From the NCBI RefSeq assembly GCF_000143415.4, contig NW_003314408.1, positions 180,320 through 244,319 on the forward strand: 64,000 bases of DNA, in the 5' to 3' direction. Every line of letters begins with the position of its first letter. Within the stretch, counting starts at the first letter, position 1. The position numbers and the translations under genes are program-made. Source of the stretch: Selaginella moellendorffii (taxonomy: Eukaryota > Streptophyta > Lycopodiopsida > Selaginellales > Selaginellaceae). Below the pieces are notes generated by a model. That model searched no databases and was not told the origin of the DNA. It was given only the letters and a program-made list of their open reading frames with translations. Below, one piece after another: positions 10,112 through 19,386 of the stretch.

Positions 10112-12460
10112 ATGGACCACCACCTTCCCGTACGGCCTATCGATACCTTGGACTCCAACAAGCTCATCGAGACTTACGGAAAGAATGGAAGAATCGAGCA
10201 CGCAGAGCGCATCTTTCGGGCCATGGAGTCCAAAGATCCCTTCACTTGGATGTCGATGCTGCGCGCATATTCCCGGAATGGGTATCTGCGAGAAGCGAAG
10301 GATCTTTTTGATGCCATGCCCGGAAAGGATGCCGTCTCGTGGACAGCTATGCTTGCGGCATATTCCAAGCACGGGGACATCAATGCATCCAAGATGCTGT
10401 TTGACAAGATGCCATGCAAGGATCTAGTGGCCTGGAATGCCATGATATCAGCATATGCCGCAAACGGGCATCATAAGAATGCTATTGACTTGTTTGACCA
10501 GATGCCACAGCGAAACTACGTGACGTGGACCACGGCGTTGACCACATTTGCACAAAGAGGCCAATTAGCGGAAGCAGAGAGAGTGTTTAGTGAGATGCCC
10601 GAAAAGGATGTGGTGTGCTGGTCTGCCATGCTAACCGCATATACCCAAAGCGGGCATCTGCACCGCGCAAGGGATCTTTTTTACCAAATGCCGGCTTGGA
10701 GCGTCCTGTCCTGGACGGCGATCTTCTCTGCCCATGCTCGCCACGGGGACCTGGAGCGCGCGAAGGAGATCTGGGATGAAATGCCGGAGAGGAATCTAGT
10801 CTCCTGGGCGGCGATGATGCATGCCTTTGTCCACACTAACGCTGCCACAGTGAAAGAGCTGTTTGATTCAATGCCAGCGCGGGACATTGCCGCGTGGAAT
10901 GCGCTGCTCGCCGCAAGCACCCAGCAAGAAGACCTGGTTGTAGCTAAGGAAGTGTTTGATCGAATGCCAGAACGGAGCCTCGCGTCCTGGACCGAAATTC
11001 TCACGGCTTTGGTGAGGGCCGAGAACCGGGACGGAGCCAGTAGGATCTACCGAGAAATGCCCGAGCAGGATCTTGTTGCCTGCACTGCGTTGCTATCGAT
11101 CTTCTCCCAGGATCTAGAGGCGGCCAAGCGGTTTTTCGATGGGATTCCAGAGCTCGACAGCGTGTGCTGTAGTGCCATGGTCTCCGCATATGCTCAGGCT
11201 GGGCATATCGCTCAAGCTAGAGGGATCTTTGAGCAAATGCCAGAGAAAACCATCGCGGCCTGGAATGCAATGCTGTGCTCGTATACCCAAAACGGGCATA
11301 TGGAACTTGCATGCTCTCTCGTGGAGACGATGCCAGAGCTGGACGTGGTGTCGTCCATCGCTATGATCTCAGGTTATGTCGAGAAAGGAAACATCCAAGA
11401 ATGTAAAACGATATTTGATCAAATTCTTGATCACAACGTTGTCTCCTGGACTGCCATGCTAGCTGCATATGCCCAACTTGGGCATGTCGACGATGCAAAG
11501 AAGTTTTTCGATAAAATGCCGCAAAGGAACTTGGTTTCGTGGAACACTCTCCTGTATGCTTACTCGCAGGCACAACGAGTCGAGGAATCCAAAAAACTTT
11601 TTGACACAATGCCTGAGAAAGACTCTACGTCCTACGCAGTGATGTTGGCTTTGTACACTGGACGCCAAGATCTCGAGCAAGCATGGTGTGTTTTCGAGAA
11701 GATTCCAGAGCCAAGCGTGACATGCTACACGACTATGCTCGTCTCTTACGCTCAGGCCGGGGTTCTGGGCCAAGCGAAGCTCGTCTTTGACAGAATTCCA
11801 GATAAGAATCTCGTGTCACGGAATGCCATGCTCTACGCATACTCCCACAACCATCAAGCCAGGGAAGCCAAGGAATTGTTTGATGCAATGCCCGAACGTG
11901 ACACCATCTCTTGGTCGGCGCTTCTAGCAGCAAGCGCTCAAACCATTGACGCCTCTCGAAACTTTTTCCAGGCGATTCCGGAGCACAGCTTAGTGTCTTG
12001 GACGGCATTGGTGGTGAGATACGCTCACAGTGGTTATCTCAAAGAGGCTGCCGAGATTTTTCACACGCTAAACCTGTATGAAATGCCGAAAGAGAACTGT
12101 TTTTCTTCGCTTTTCCTGGCTTGCAGCCACAAAGGGAAAGCCTATGCGGCTAGGTGCTGGTTTACTTCCATGGTTGTGGATTTCTCGCTCGCTCCTGGAA
12201 AACAGCATTACTGTTGCATGGTTGACATCTTGGGAAGAGCTGGGCATTTGAGCGCCGCAGCGAACTTGATCGCCAACATGCCTTTTGCGCCCGATTCTCT
12301 GGAATGGAAAAGTTTCCTTGGAGCTTGCGGTAGACACAATGATCTTGAACACGGAGCTCGAGCTGCCGAGAGCGTTCTTGACGTGGAGCCACGAGACTCC
12401 GCGGCATATGTACTGCTTTCGAATAGCTACAGGAGAAATCCAATGCTAGCCTCTGCCTAA
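10112..12460 (+). CDS. PPR protein, long S-type repeat array, E1-like end, no DYW
   Basis: Intronless, 782 residues. About twenty near-identical 31-residue motifs run from residue ~15 to ~650 (typical core: LFD-x-MP-x-x-x-x-VSWNAML-x-AY-x-x-x-GH). A longer L-type repeat, an HYCCMVDILGRAGHL motif and an E1-like segment follow. The protein stops about 20 residues after YVLLSNSY, so the E2/E+ and DYW parts are missing. PLS-class PPR proteins bind single-stranded organellar RNA with one repeat per base and direct C-to-U editing; a protein without DYW would need a deaminase in trans. No clear organelle presequence is visible at the N-terminus (MDHHLPVRPID), so an upstream exon could be missing. 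The last 15 bp overlap the end of the convergent PPR gene. Confidence 0.9.
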   Translation: MDHHLPVRPIDTLDSNKLIETYGKNGRIEHAERIFRAMESKDPFTWMSMLRAYSRNGYLREAKDLFDAMPGKDAVSWTAMLAAYSKHGDINASKMLFDKMPCKDLVAWNAMISAYAANGHHKNAIDLFDQMPQRNYVTWTTALTTFAQRGQLAEAERVFSEMPEKDVVCWSAMLTAYTQSGHLHRARDLFYQMPAWSVLSWTAIFSAHARHGDLERAKEIWDEMPERNLVSWAAMMHAFVHTNAATVKELFDSMPARDIAAWNALLAASTQQEDLVVAKEVFDRMPERSLASWTEILTALVRAENRDGASRIYREMPEQDLVACTALLSIFSQDLEAAKRFFDGIPELDSVCCSAMVSAYAQAGHIAQARGIFEQMPEKTIAAWNAMLCSYTQNGHMELACSLVETMPELDVVSSIAMISGYVEKGNIQECKTIFDQILDHNVVSWTAMLAAYAQLGHVDDAKKFFDKMPQRNLVSWNTLLYAYSQAQRVEESKKLFDTMPEKDSTSYAVMLALYTGRQDLEQAWCVFEKIPEPSVTCYTTMLVSYAQAGVLGQAKLVFDRIPDKNLVSRNAMLYAYSHNHQAREAKELFDAMPERDTISWSALLAASAQTIDASRNFFQAIPEHSLVSWTALVVRYAHSGYLKEAAEIFHTLNLYEMPKENCFSSLFLACSHKGKAYAARCWFTSMVVDFSLAPGKQHYCCMVDILGRAGHLSAAANLIANMPFAPDSLEWKSFLGACGRHNDLEHGARAAESVLDVEPRDSAAYVLLSNSYRRNPMLASA

Positions 12461-14386
12461 CAACACCGGAGGATCAGTTCCAACCTCTTCTTTGGATCGA
12501 GTTTTGTCCATTTCTTGGCAAGCATTTGGTGCCAAGATGCAAGCTTGCGACAGCAGCACATATGGAGCTCCTTTCTCTGGAATGACATCAAAGATGGATT
12601 TCGTTGCTTCCTTGGCTCGTTCGTGGAGCTCACAGCCTCTGTGAGACCCAAGCACAGACGTCCAGTCCACACCATTAGCTTCAAAAGGCATGTTTTCGAT
12701 CAAATCTCTGGCGTCTCTCGTGTAGCCAGCTCGAGTAAACAGGTCCACCATGCAGCAGTAGTGCTGCTGCGAGGGTCTCATTTGGTGGCCCTCGATCATC
12801 CCAACAAAGAAGTCTCTTCCACTCTGAACTTTGCCTTCGTGACTGCAAGCAATCAGGATCAGTATCAAACTCAGCTCGTCGAACGAGTCCGCCACCTTCA
12901 TTTCGAAGAAAAGCCTCTTGGCCTCCTCCAGCTGCCGGTTTTGGGCGTAAGTTGCCAGCATCGCGTTCCACGAGATGGTGTCTCTTTCTGGCATTTCTTC
13001 AAAGACTTTCTTTGCTTGATCCTTGCGGCCATTGTGGCTGTAAGCAGCAAGCATCGAAGTCCACGAGACTGGAGAGTGGTACGGCATGCTGTCGAATATA
13101 AACTTGGCTTCCTGGATATAACCATGTTGGCTATACCCGCTAAAGGTGGCGTTCCAGGAGATGATATTCCTTTCGGGCATTTCATTGAAAACCATCTGTA
13201 CTTCCTCGAGATATCCACCTTGGGCATATCCGGAGAGAACAACATTCCACGAGACAAGATTGCGATGAGCCATAGTCTCAAAAAAGTGTTGCATCCTCTT
13301 TAGATCTCCACTCTGGAAGCTAGCGCCCAACAAGGCATTTTGAGACACCACGTTGTGTTCTGGCATTTTTTCAAAGAGTTCTAAAAAGTTTTCTAAATCT
13401 CCTCGATGAGCATATGCAGTTAGCATGGCATTCCATGACACCAAGTTCCACTGAGGCATGCTCTCGAAAATGTCCACGCATTTCTCGATAAGCCCATATT
13501 GGGCATATGCGGAAAGCATTGCCGTCCAAGATATCACATTTCGCTGCGGCATCTCGTCGAAGAAAGATCTCGCCTCTAAGGGAAATCCATTTTGAGCATA
13601 GGCACTCATTAATGTATTCCAAGAGATTAAGTTCCATTGGGGCATTCTATCGAACGCCAACTTTGCCGCAGAAAGATGACCATTTTGAGCAAAAGCAGCG
13701 AGCCTGGCATTCATCGAGATAAGATTTTGCTGTGGCATTTCATCAAAGATTCTCTCGGCAAGCTCGAGATGCCCGTTTTGGGCGTACGCAGCTAGCATAG
13801 AAGCCCAGGAAATCAAGTCCCTCTCCGGCATGGCATCAAACACCAGCTTGGCTTTCTCAAGGTGCCCATTTTGGGTATACGCCGCAAGAACAGCATTCCA
13901 AGAGCTAACATCATGTTGTGGCATGGCCTCAAACATCGTCAAGGCTTCCGCAAGATTCCTATTTTGCGAGTAAGCGCTGAGAATTGCGTTCCAAGAAACG
14001 TAGTTCTTATGTGGCAGCTCATCGAACATTACTTTTGCAACCTGCAAACGCCCGTTCTTGGCATATGCTGCAAGCATGGTGTTCCAGGCGGTGACGTCCC
14101 ACTCGGGCATTTCATCGAACAGCTGCTTTGCTCGATCAAGGTGACCATTACGAGTGTATGCAGTGAGCATTGCGACCCAAGTGAAGACACTCTTTTTCTT
14201 CTTGTCCTCGATTGCCGCAAAGATCTTCCTAGCATCCTGGACGCTGCCGCAGCGCCCATACATCTCGATGAGCTTGTTGGTGACGAAAGGGCTGGTGTTG
14301 CTGGGAAGGGTCGCGTGAATTTTTCTGGCTGTTGTGAGGTCATCGCAGCTCTTGATCAGTTCGATGCAGTCCCGAGGCTGAAGCAT
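12446..14386 (-). CDS. PPR protein, S-type repeat array, E1-like end, no DYW
   Basis: Intronless, 646 residues. The N-terminus carries the standard opening of plant organellar PPR proteins (LIKSCDDLTTARKIHATL, then NKLIEMYGRCGSVQDARKIF). About fifteen 31-residue S-type motifs follow (LFDEMPEWDVTAWNTMLAAY and so on), then an L-type repeat, HYCCMVDLFTRAGY and an E1-like segment that stops about 30 residues after APYVLLSQ. No DYW deaminase. It shares a 65-bp interval between start codons with the plus-strand PPR gene at 14452 and ends inside the final 15 bp of the gene at 10112. The role is inferred as site-specific RNA binding in mitochondria or plastids. Confidence 0.9.
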   Translation of the reverse strand: MLQPRDCIELIKSCDDLTTARKIHATLPSNTSPFVTNKLIEMYGRCGSVQDARKIFAAIEDKKKKSVFTWVAMLTAYTRNGHLDRAKQLFDEMPEWDVTAWNTMLAAYAKNGRLQVAKVMFDELPHKNYVSWNAILSAYSQNRNLAEALTMFEAMPQHDVSSWNAVLAAYTQNGHLEKAKLVFDAMPERDLISWASMLAAYAQNGHLELAERIFDEMPQQNLISMNARLAAFAQNGHLSAAKLAFDRMPQWNLISWNTLMSAYAQNGFPLEARSFFDEMPQRNVISWTAMLSAYAQYGLIEKCVDIFESMPQWNLVSWNAMLTAYAHRGDLENFLELFEKMPEHNVVSQNALLGASFQSGDLKRMQHFFETMAHRNLVSWNVVLSGYAQGGYLEEVQMVFNEMPERNIISWNATFSGYSQHGYIQEAKFIFDSMPYHSPVSWTSMLAAYSHNGRKDQAKKVFEEMPERDTISWNAMLATYAQNRQLEEAKRLFFEMKVADSFDELSLILILIACSHEGKVQSGRDFFVGMIEGHQMRPSQQHYCCMVDLFTRAGYTRDARDLIENMPFEANGVDWTSVLGSHRGCELHERAKEATKSIFDVIPEKGAPYVLLSQACILAPNACQEMDKTRSKEEVGTDPPVLLGRG

Positions 14387-14451
14387 TCCATCTGTTTTGG
14401 TTTTGATTTTCGATAACCAATAGTTTTGTGACCCACGCTTGATTGAAACTC

Positions 14452-16122
14452 ATGCTCTTGCCCGATCCATCAATGGGCAGCACGACGCATTCGTTCTTTG
14501 AGCCAACGCCATTCGAAGCCATGGTCGCATCTACAAAGCTTATAATCGCAGAGGCCTCAAAAGGGCATATGGACAAAGCTCGTCTCATCTTTGACGCAAT
14601 GCCGCAGCACGATTCCATCTCCTGGAACGCAATGATGTCAGCGTATTCCACGCATGGCGATGCTGGAAAAGCAAAAGGGTTTTACGATAGAATGCCCGAG
14701 AAGACAATGCTCTCGTGGACATCTATGATGGCTGCATATACCACAGCTGGGGATTTTGAGCGTGTCAAATGGTGTTTTGATCATATGCCCATGCGGGACG
14801 TTGCGGCATACAATGTCATGCTGAACGCGTACTTAGACGATGGTAACATATTTACGATGAGAATTTTGTTTGATGAGCTTCCAGAAAAAGACATAATCTC
14901 ATACACAACGATGCTGTCTGCTTATTCCCAAAGTGGGAATCTTGAAGAAGCAAAGATGGTATTTGATGGAATGCCATGGAGGAGCATCTACTCCTGGAAC
15001 GCACTGCTCGTAGGATATGCCGAGAATCAAGACCTGGAGGATGCGAGGTATTTCTTTGATCGCATGCCACAATGGAATGTAGTTTCCTGGACAATAATGA
15101 TTTCTGCATATGCCAAGGCCTTTCGCAGCACAGACGCCATGAGCTTGTTTAGAGAGATTCCAGAGTGGGATATAGCTTTGTCCAATGCAGTTCTGAATGG
15201 TTTCAATGAATCAAGGGATTTGGAAAAGGTAAAACGATTCTTTGACGAGATGCCGGCTTGGAATCTAGTCTCCTGGACCACTTGCATTCAAGCATTCGCC
15301 TTGGAAGGGGATATCACAAACTCCCAGAGAATCTTCGACATGATGCCTTGTAAGAACCTGGTTGCTTGGAACGCCATTCTTTCAGCTTACATTCAAAATG
15401 GAAACATCAAAGATGCCATCCATACATTCAAGGCTATGCCCCAACACGATCAAGTGTCATGGACTAGCATGCTCTCTGGATACTCACGCTCCGGGCATCT
15501 TAACGAAGTTGAGTCTTTGTTCGAGCGATTGCCTTGCAAGTGTCTTTGCTCTTGGAATTCTCTGCTGGTGGGATATGCTGATAACTTGCATGTGGAGAAA
15601 GCCAAGCAAGTCTTTGAGAAAATGCCCCAGCATGATCAAATCTCATGGAATGCACTGCTTGAGGCATATTCTAGAGTTGGCGACCTTGCAAAAGCAAGGG
15701 GTATTTTTGAGGCTATGCCCGATAGAAATATTGTGTCCTGGAACACAATGCTCACTGCTGTTTCTTGTAGAAACTACTTGGGGAATGCATGGAAGCTTTA
15801 CAATATGATGCCTGAGCATGACTTGGTATCGCCCAGCATACTTTTGGCTGCATATTCTCATGACTTCGAAAAATCTAGTCAAATCTTCCACTGTTTAAGT
15901 ATTATACATTCTCCAGACAATGCGAGTTTTACATCACTTCTTGCCTCTTGCAGTTGTACAGGGACACTCTCTAAAGGACTAGCTTACTACCATTCTATGT
16001 CAATAGATTATGCTTTGGTTCCAACCAAGCAACACTATTCTTGTATGTTAGATTTGTTCATTCGATCTAATCATCTTCAAGAAGTAAACGAACTCTATCA
16101 ACAACACATGAATTTATTTTAA
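14452..16122 (+). CDS. PPR protein, S-type repeat array, E1-like region truncated
   Basis: Intronless, 556 residues from the first true ATG (MLLPDPSMG...); the upstream in-frame codon is TTG. The first repeat (TKLIIAEASKGHMDKARLIF) has lost the usual RxIHA opening. About fifteen 31-residue motifs follow, then an L-type repeat and HYSCMLDLFIRSNHLQEVNE. The protein stops there, before any E1/E2/DYW module, so it is the most truncated of the PPR set. The last codons run into AT-rich sequence, suggesting loss of the original 3' end. Still an open frame with normal codon use. Divergent from the gene ending at 14386, with only 65 bp between start codons. Confidence 0.85.
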   Translation: MLLPDPSMGSTTHSFFEPTPFEAMVASTKLIIAEASKGHMDKARLIFDAMPQHDSISWNAMMSAYSTHGDAGKAKGFYDRMPEKTMLSWTSMMAAYTTAGDFERVKWCFDHMPMRDVAAYNVMLNAYLDDGNIFTMRILFDELPEKDIISYTTMLSAYSQSGNLEEAKMVFDGMPWRSIYSWNALLVGYAENQDLEDARYFFDRMPQWNVVSWTIMISAYAKAFRSTDAMSLFREIPEWDIALSNAVLNGFNESRDLEKVKRFFDEMPAWNLVSWTTCIQAFALEGDITNSQRIFDMMPCKNLVAWNAILSAYIQNGNIKDAIHTFKAMPQHDQVSWTSMLSGYSRSGHLNEVESLFERLPCKCLCSWNSLLVGYADNLHVEKAKQVFEKMPQHDQISWNALLEAYSRVGDLAKARGIFEAMPDRNIVSWNTMLTAVSCRNYLGNAWKLYNMMPEHDLVSPSILLAAYSHDFEKSSQIFHCLSIIHSPDNASFTSLLASCSCTGTLSKGLAYYHSMSIDYALVPTKQHYSCMLDLFIRSNHLQEVNELYQQHMNLF

Positions 16123-16301
16123 TATTTTAATTCTTAAAAAAAAAAACATATTGAGCCCTATTGAGAATTATATTGAGGTTTCATCACAATTATAACAAAT
16201 TCAAAGCAATGTTTCTTATCTGAACGGAATCGTTTAAAGGAAGGTTTATAAAGTAAATTACTATGTAGGACTAGGTCGTGTTGCAATAAAGAACTGGAAT
16301 A

Positions 16302-17305
16302 ATGAGTGAGCCAGCGGCAGGCGACACTCTTACAATGGCGGCGCTCAAAGTGCTGTGCATGGGTGATCCATGGAAGAAGGCCGAGTATGGAGACACCGCC
16401 GCCACTCTCTGGCAGAGCGGAGCCATTCTCGTGCCCTATGCCACTGCACAAGAACAAAAAGTACCGGATCATCCCGCCCGCAACTCCATCGTAAGTTTCC
16501 TCTTTGATGTCCATTTGGAGCTCTGTTAGAACGATGCTCTCTCGCTAGGTGAAGCTGGTGGCTCCTCAGCAAATGCCCAAGCTCGGCAAGGCCGGTAGCT
16601 TGCTAAGCCGCAAGGCGCTTCTCCACAGTCTTGTCAACATCGAGAGCTGGGCGATCGATCTTTCTTGGGTATGTTCTCCGGACAAAATCTCTGTCCACTA
16701 CTTTATAGTAAACACTTGTGTGTTGCTCAGGATATTATAGCTCGATTTGGCGAGGAGGAGCGGCTGCCAAGGGAGTTCTTCGACGATTTCGTCCGGGTTG
16801 CTCAAGACGAAGGCAGGCATTTCAGGCTCCTGGCTGCTCGGCTGGCGGAGCTGGGATCCTTCTACGGCGAGTTTCCTGCTCACGAAGGCCTGTGGAGCTC
16901 CGCTATCGAGACGTCCGGCGATCTAGCAGCCAGGCTCGCCGTGGAGCATTGCGTTCACGAGGTTGGACTCTCTGTTTGCTTGAAGATCTTAACTTGAAAC
17001 TTTGATCGCAGGCTCGGGGTCTCGATGTTCTTCCGACCACCATCTCGCGTTTCCGGAAGAATGGCGACGAGGAGACTGCCAAGCTGCTCGAGTCTGTGAT
17101 CTATCCCGAGGAGATTACTCACTGTGCGGCTGGTGTCAAGTGGTTTGCATTCCTGTGCCAGCGAAGAGCGCAAGGCCGAGAAGGCGAGGTGGACAAGGCT
17201 GCCATTGCCAAAGAGTTCCACACCACTGTGAGGAAGCATTTCAGAGGTCCCTTGAAACCACCTTTCAATGAAGCAGCGAGGAAAGCCTCTTGCAAAGAGC
17301 GATAA
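16302..17305 (+). CDS. DUF455 (HI_0077-like) ferritin-like protein
   Basis: Four exons: 16302-16490, 16549-16668, 16731-16961, 17012-17305; 277 residues, frame kept at every junction. The N-terminal part (ALKVLCMGDPWKKAE...LWQSGAI) and the helical core (NIESWAIDLSWDII, VAQDEGRHFRLLAARL, AVEHCVHEARGLDV, YPEEITHCAAGVKWF) match the DUF455 family. This is a ferritin-like four-helix fold with Glu/His residues (E...DEGRH, EH, EEITH) placed to bind two metals. The family is found in bacteria and plants; its reaction is not established, though oxidation or hydroxylation is a common suggestion. No targeting peptide is obvious. Followed by a tRNA gene on the other strand. Confidence 0.85.
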
Positions 17306-17401
17306 AGCACAAGCCTGACAAGAAAAAAAAAACGATTTTTTTTCAAAAAAAAAAAAGAAGAGAAAAAACAAAACTTACTCAGACTCAGACAAAAGATTCG
17401 C

Positions 17402-17483
17402 CGTGGACGGCAGGATTCGAACCTGCGCGGGCAAAGCCCACATGATTTCTAGTCATGCCCGATAACCACTCCGGCACGTCCAC
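17402..17483 (-). tRNA. tRNA-Ser (anticodon AGA)
   Basis: An 82-nt minus-strand cloverleaf with a seven-pair acceptor stem (GTGGACG with CGTCCAC) and discriminator G. It has a serine-type D arm (GCCGGAGTGGTTA), an anticodon stem-loop with loop CTAGAAA, the long variable arm typical of tRNA-Ser, and a T arm containing GGTTCGAATCC. No intron. It reads UCU, and UCC through inosine. Confidence 0.95.
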
Positions 17484-17557
17484 CAAGAACGAAAACAAGC
17501 TCCTGGCCAAACAACTTAGCTCCAAATGCATCAACATAGAATTCTTTAAAACCTTAC

Positions 17558-19318
17558 TTATCGTTTGCGGAATCGCGATTGGAGCAGCGTGAGCAGCTCC
17601 CTCGTCTCGGCATCCACGGAGAAGCCCATCTCCATCGTCCAGTCCATGAAACGCTTGAGAGAAGCCCCGTGGTTCAAGTAGGCCTTGAGCACCACCCTGT
17701 AGACCCGCATGTTGATGAAGTGCTTGAGCACGCTGTTCATCCGGAAGATCCTGTCGATCACCGCCACCTCCCCGCGGCTTGCGAAATGATCCAGCAGATC
17801 GAGCACCACCCTCTCCCACGCGGAGCAAATGCAGCGATCCCTTAGCACCGTGCACCCCATGCTGAAAACCTGGAGCGCCTTCTTCACCTCTCCCTCACGC
17901 AGGTAGCCCGCGATGAGATACTTGTAAACGACGAGCCTGTGCTTCATCCTCTTCCGCGGGAGCTTCTGGAAGAGCTCCCGGGCCTTGTCCGCGTAGCCGT
18001 AGTGCGCGTAGACGCTGAGCATGGCGATGACTTGGTTCGTCTCCAGGAGCCCGTCCACTTTGGCGAAGATCTCCTCCGCCTTGTGGACTCCCTCGGCTTT
18101 CCCAAACGCGGCGATGGCGTAGCTGTAGCTGTCCACGGCCTTGAGAGGCCGGCTGCTCAGGATGCTCCAGATGCTCTCCACTCCCTCCTTGTCTTTGGTG
18201 TCTCCATACAGCCGCAGCAGCTTGTTGTAAGTCGCCTGCTTCCTCCGGAACAAGCCCGAGTCGAGTCCCTCCTCGAGCTCCACCAGAGCTTTCCCGGCCT
18301 TGTCGAAGCACCCGACCGAGATGTATCCGCAAGCGAGGATGAGCAGCGTCGACTCATCGGGCCTCGCGTTTGGATCCTCCTGGAGCATCTGGTACACCTC
18401 CTCCAAGCCGCTGGCGTTCTTCTCCTTGCAGTGGAAGCCGAGGTACAAGTTGTACGAGCTCACGTCCGGTGCCACTCCCAGTGACTTTGCCTCCTCGAAG
18501 AGATCCGGTATCCGCTTCCTCAAGTCCGGCTGCAAGGAGAACAGCATCATCTGGTTGAGCGCCGACGCCTCGGTATACCACGACCTGTGCTTGAGCTCCT
18601 TGAAAAGTCTCTCCATCACCACCCGGTTCTCTCGCTGGGGCGAACTTCCGGCCATGAGGACGAGCAGCGCCTTCTTGCGCTTGTAAACCCGGGGGAGATT
18701 GGCAAACATGTTCTCAGCTGCTCGATCGCACCCGGCCAGCGCCGCGAAAGCGATCTGGAACATGTAGTCGAGCTCTCCCAGCTCGAACTTCTCCGAACGG
18801 ATCATGTAGTTGGCGACTTTCCAGCCGGGCTTGTATTTCTCGTTCCGGAGGAGCTTGAACAAGACGCCCCTCATCATCGCCTTGGTCATGTCGAGCTCGT
18901 TCTCTCGAAAGACTCTCACCACATTGCGAGAGGCGTCCACGCCTTTGATCAGCTTCTTCACCTTCTTCCACAGCGGCTCCGCGATCTGGCAGTACTCCTC
19001 CACTTCCTTCTCGCCATCGCCAAGCAAGGCCTCTATGCGGGACTGATCCTTGAGCTCTTGGTTGAGAAGCTTGATGTGCTCCACCCCGAGATGGTCCGCT
19101 TGATCTGGAAGCATAGACTGATACTCTGGAAAGTATTCTCGCGTCTCCTCGATCGTGAGATAGCTCCTGGAGCAGCAATGCAGAATGCTTCTTCCATTGC
19201 GCTCCAGTGTGAATCTGGGTGCCGCATTCCTTCGCCTGCACAGGATCCATGCCTGAAATCCTCATTGTGATCTCTACTCCGGCGAAGCGCTAGATCTTAC
19301 CTCGCGCAAGCTCCACAT
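17558..19318 (-). CDS. P-class PPR-like organellar protein
   Basis: Two exons (minus): 19301-19318 (MWSLRE) and 17558-19252, joined by a 48-bp intron with GTAAG and TTTCAG ends; 570 residues. The splice restores an Arg- and Ser-rich, acid-poor N-terminus ([20 protein letters not shown]), a good mitochondrial or plastid presequence, which single-exon reading would miss. The rest consists of irregular P-type PPR helices without the MP-x-x-x-x-VSWN signature of the S-type genes here (for example [40 protein letters not shown]). P-class proteins usually act in RNA stabilisation, splicing or translation, not editing. No extra C-terminal domain. Start codons of this gene and the divergent DnaJ gene are 68 bp apart. 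Confidence 0.85.
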
Positions 19319-19386
19319 TCACGCGCGCAAGAACCCTAAACCCTTATGCCCTAAATTTCTCTTTTTTCTTCTCGAGGAGGAATGCC

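Noticed and set aside
12515-13303. 262-codon plus-strand open frame
   Set aside because: Antisense shadow of the intact PPR gene at 12446-14386.
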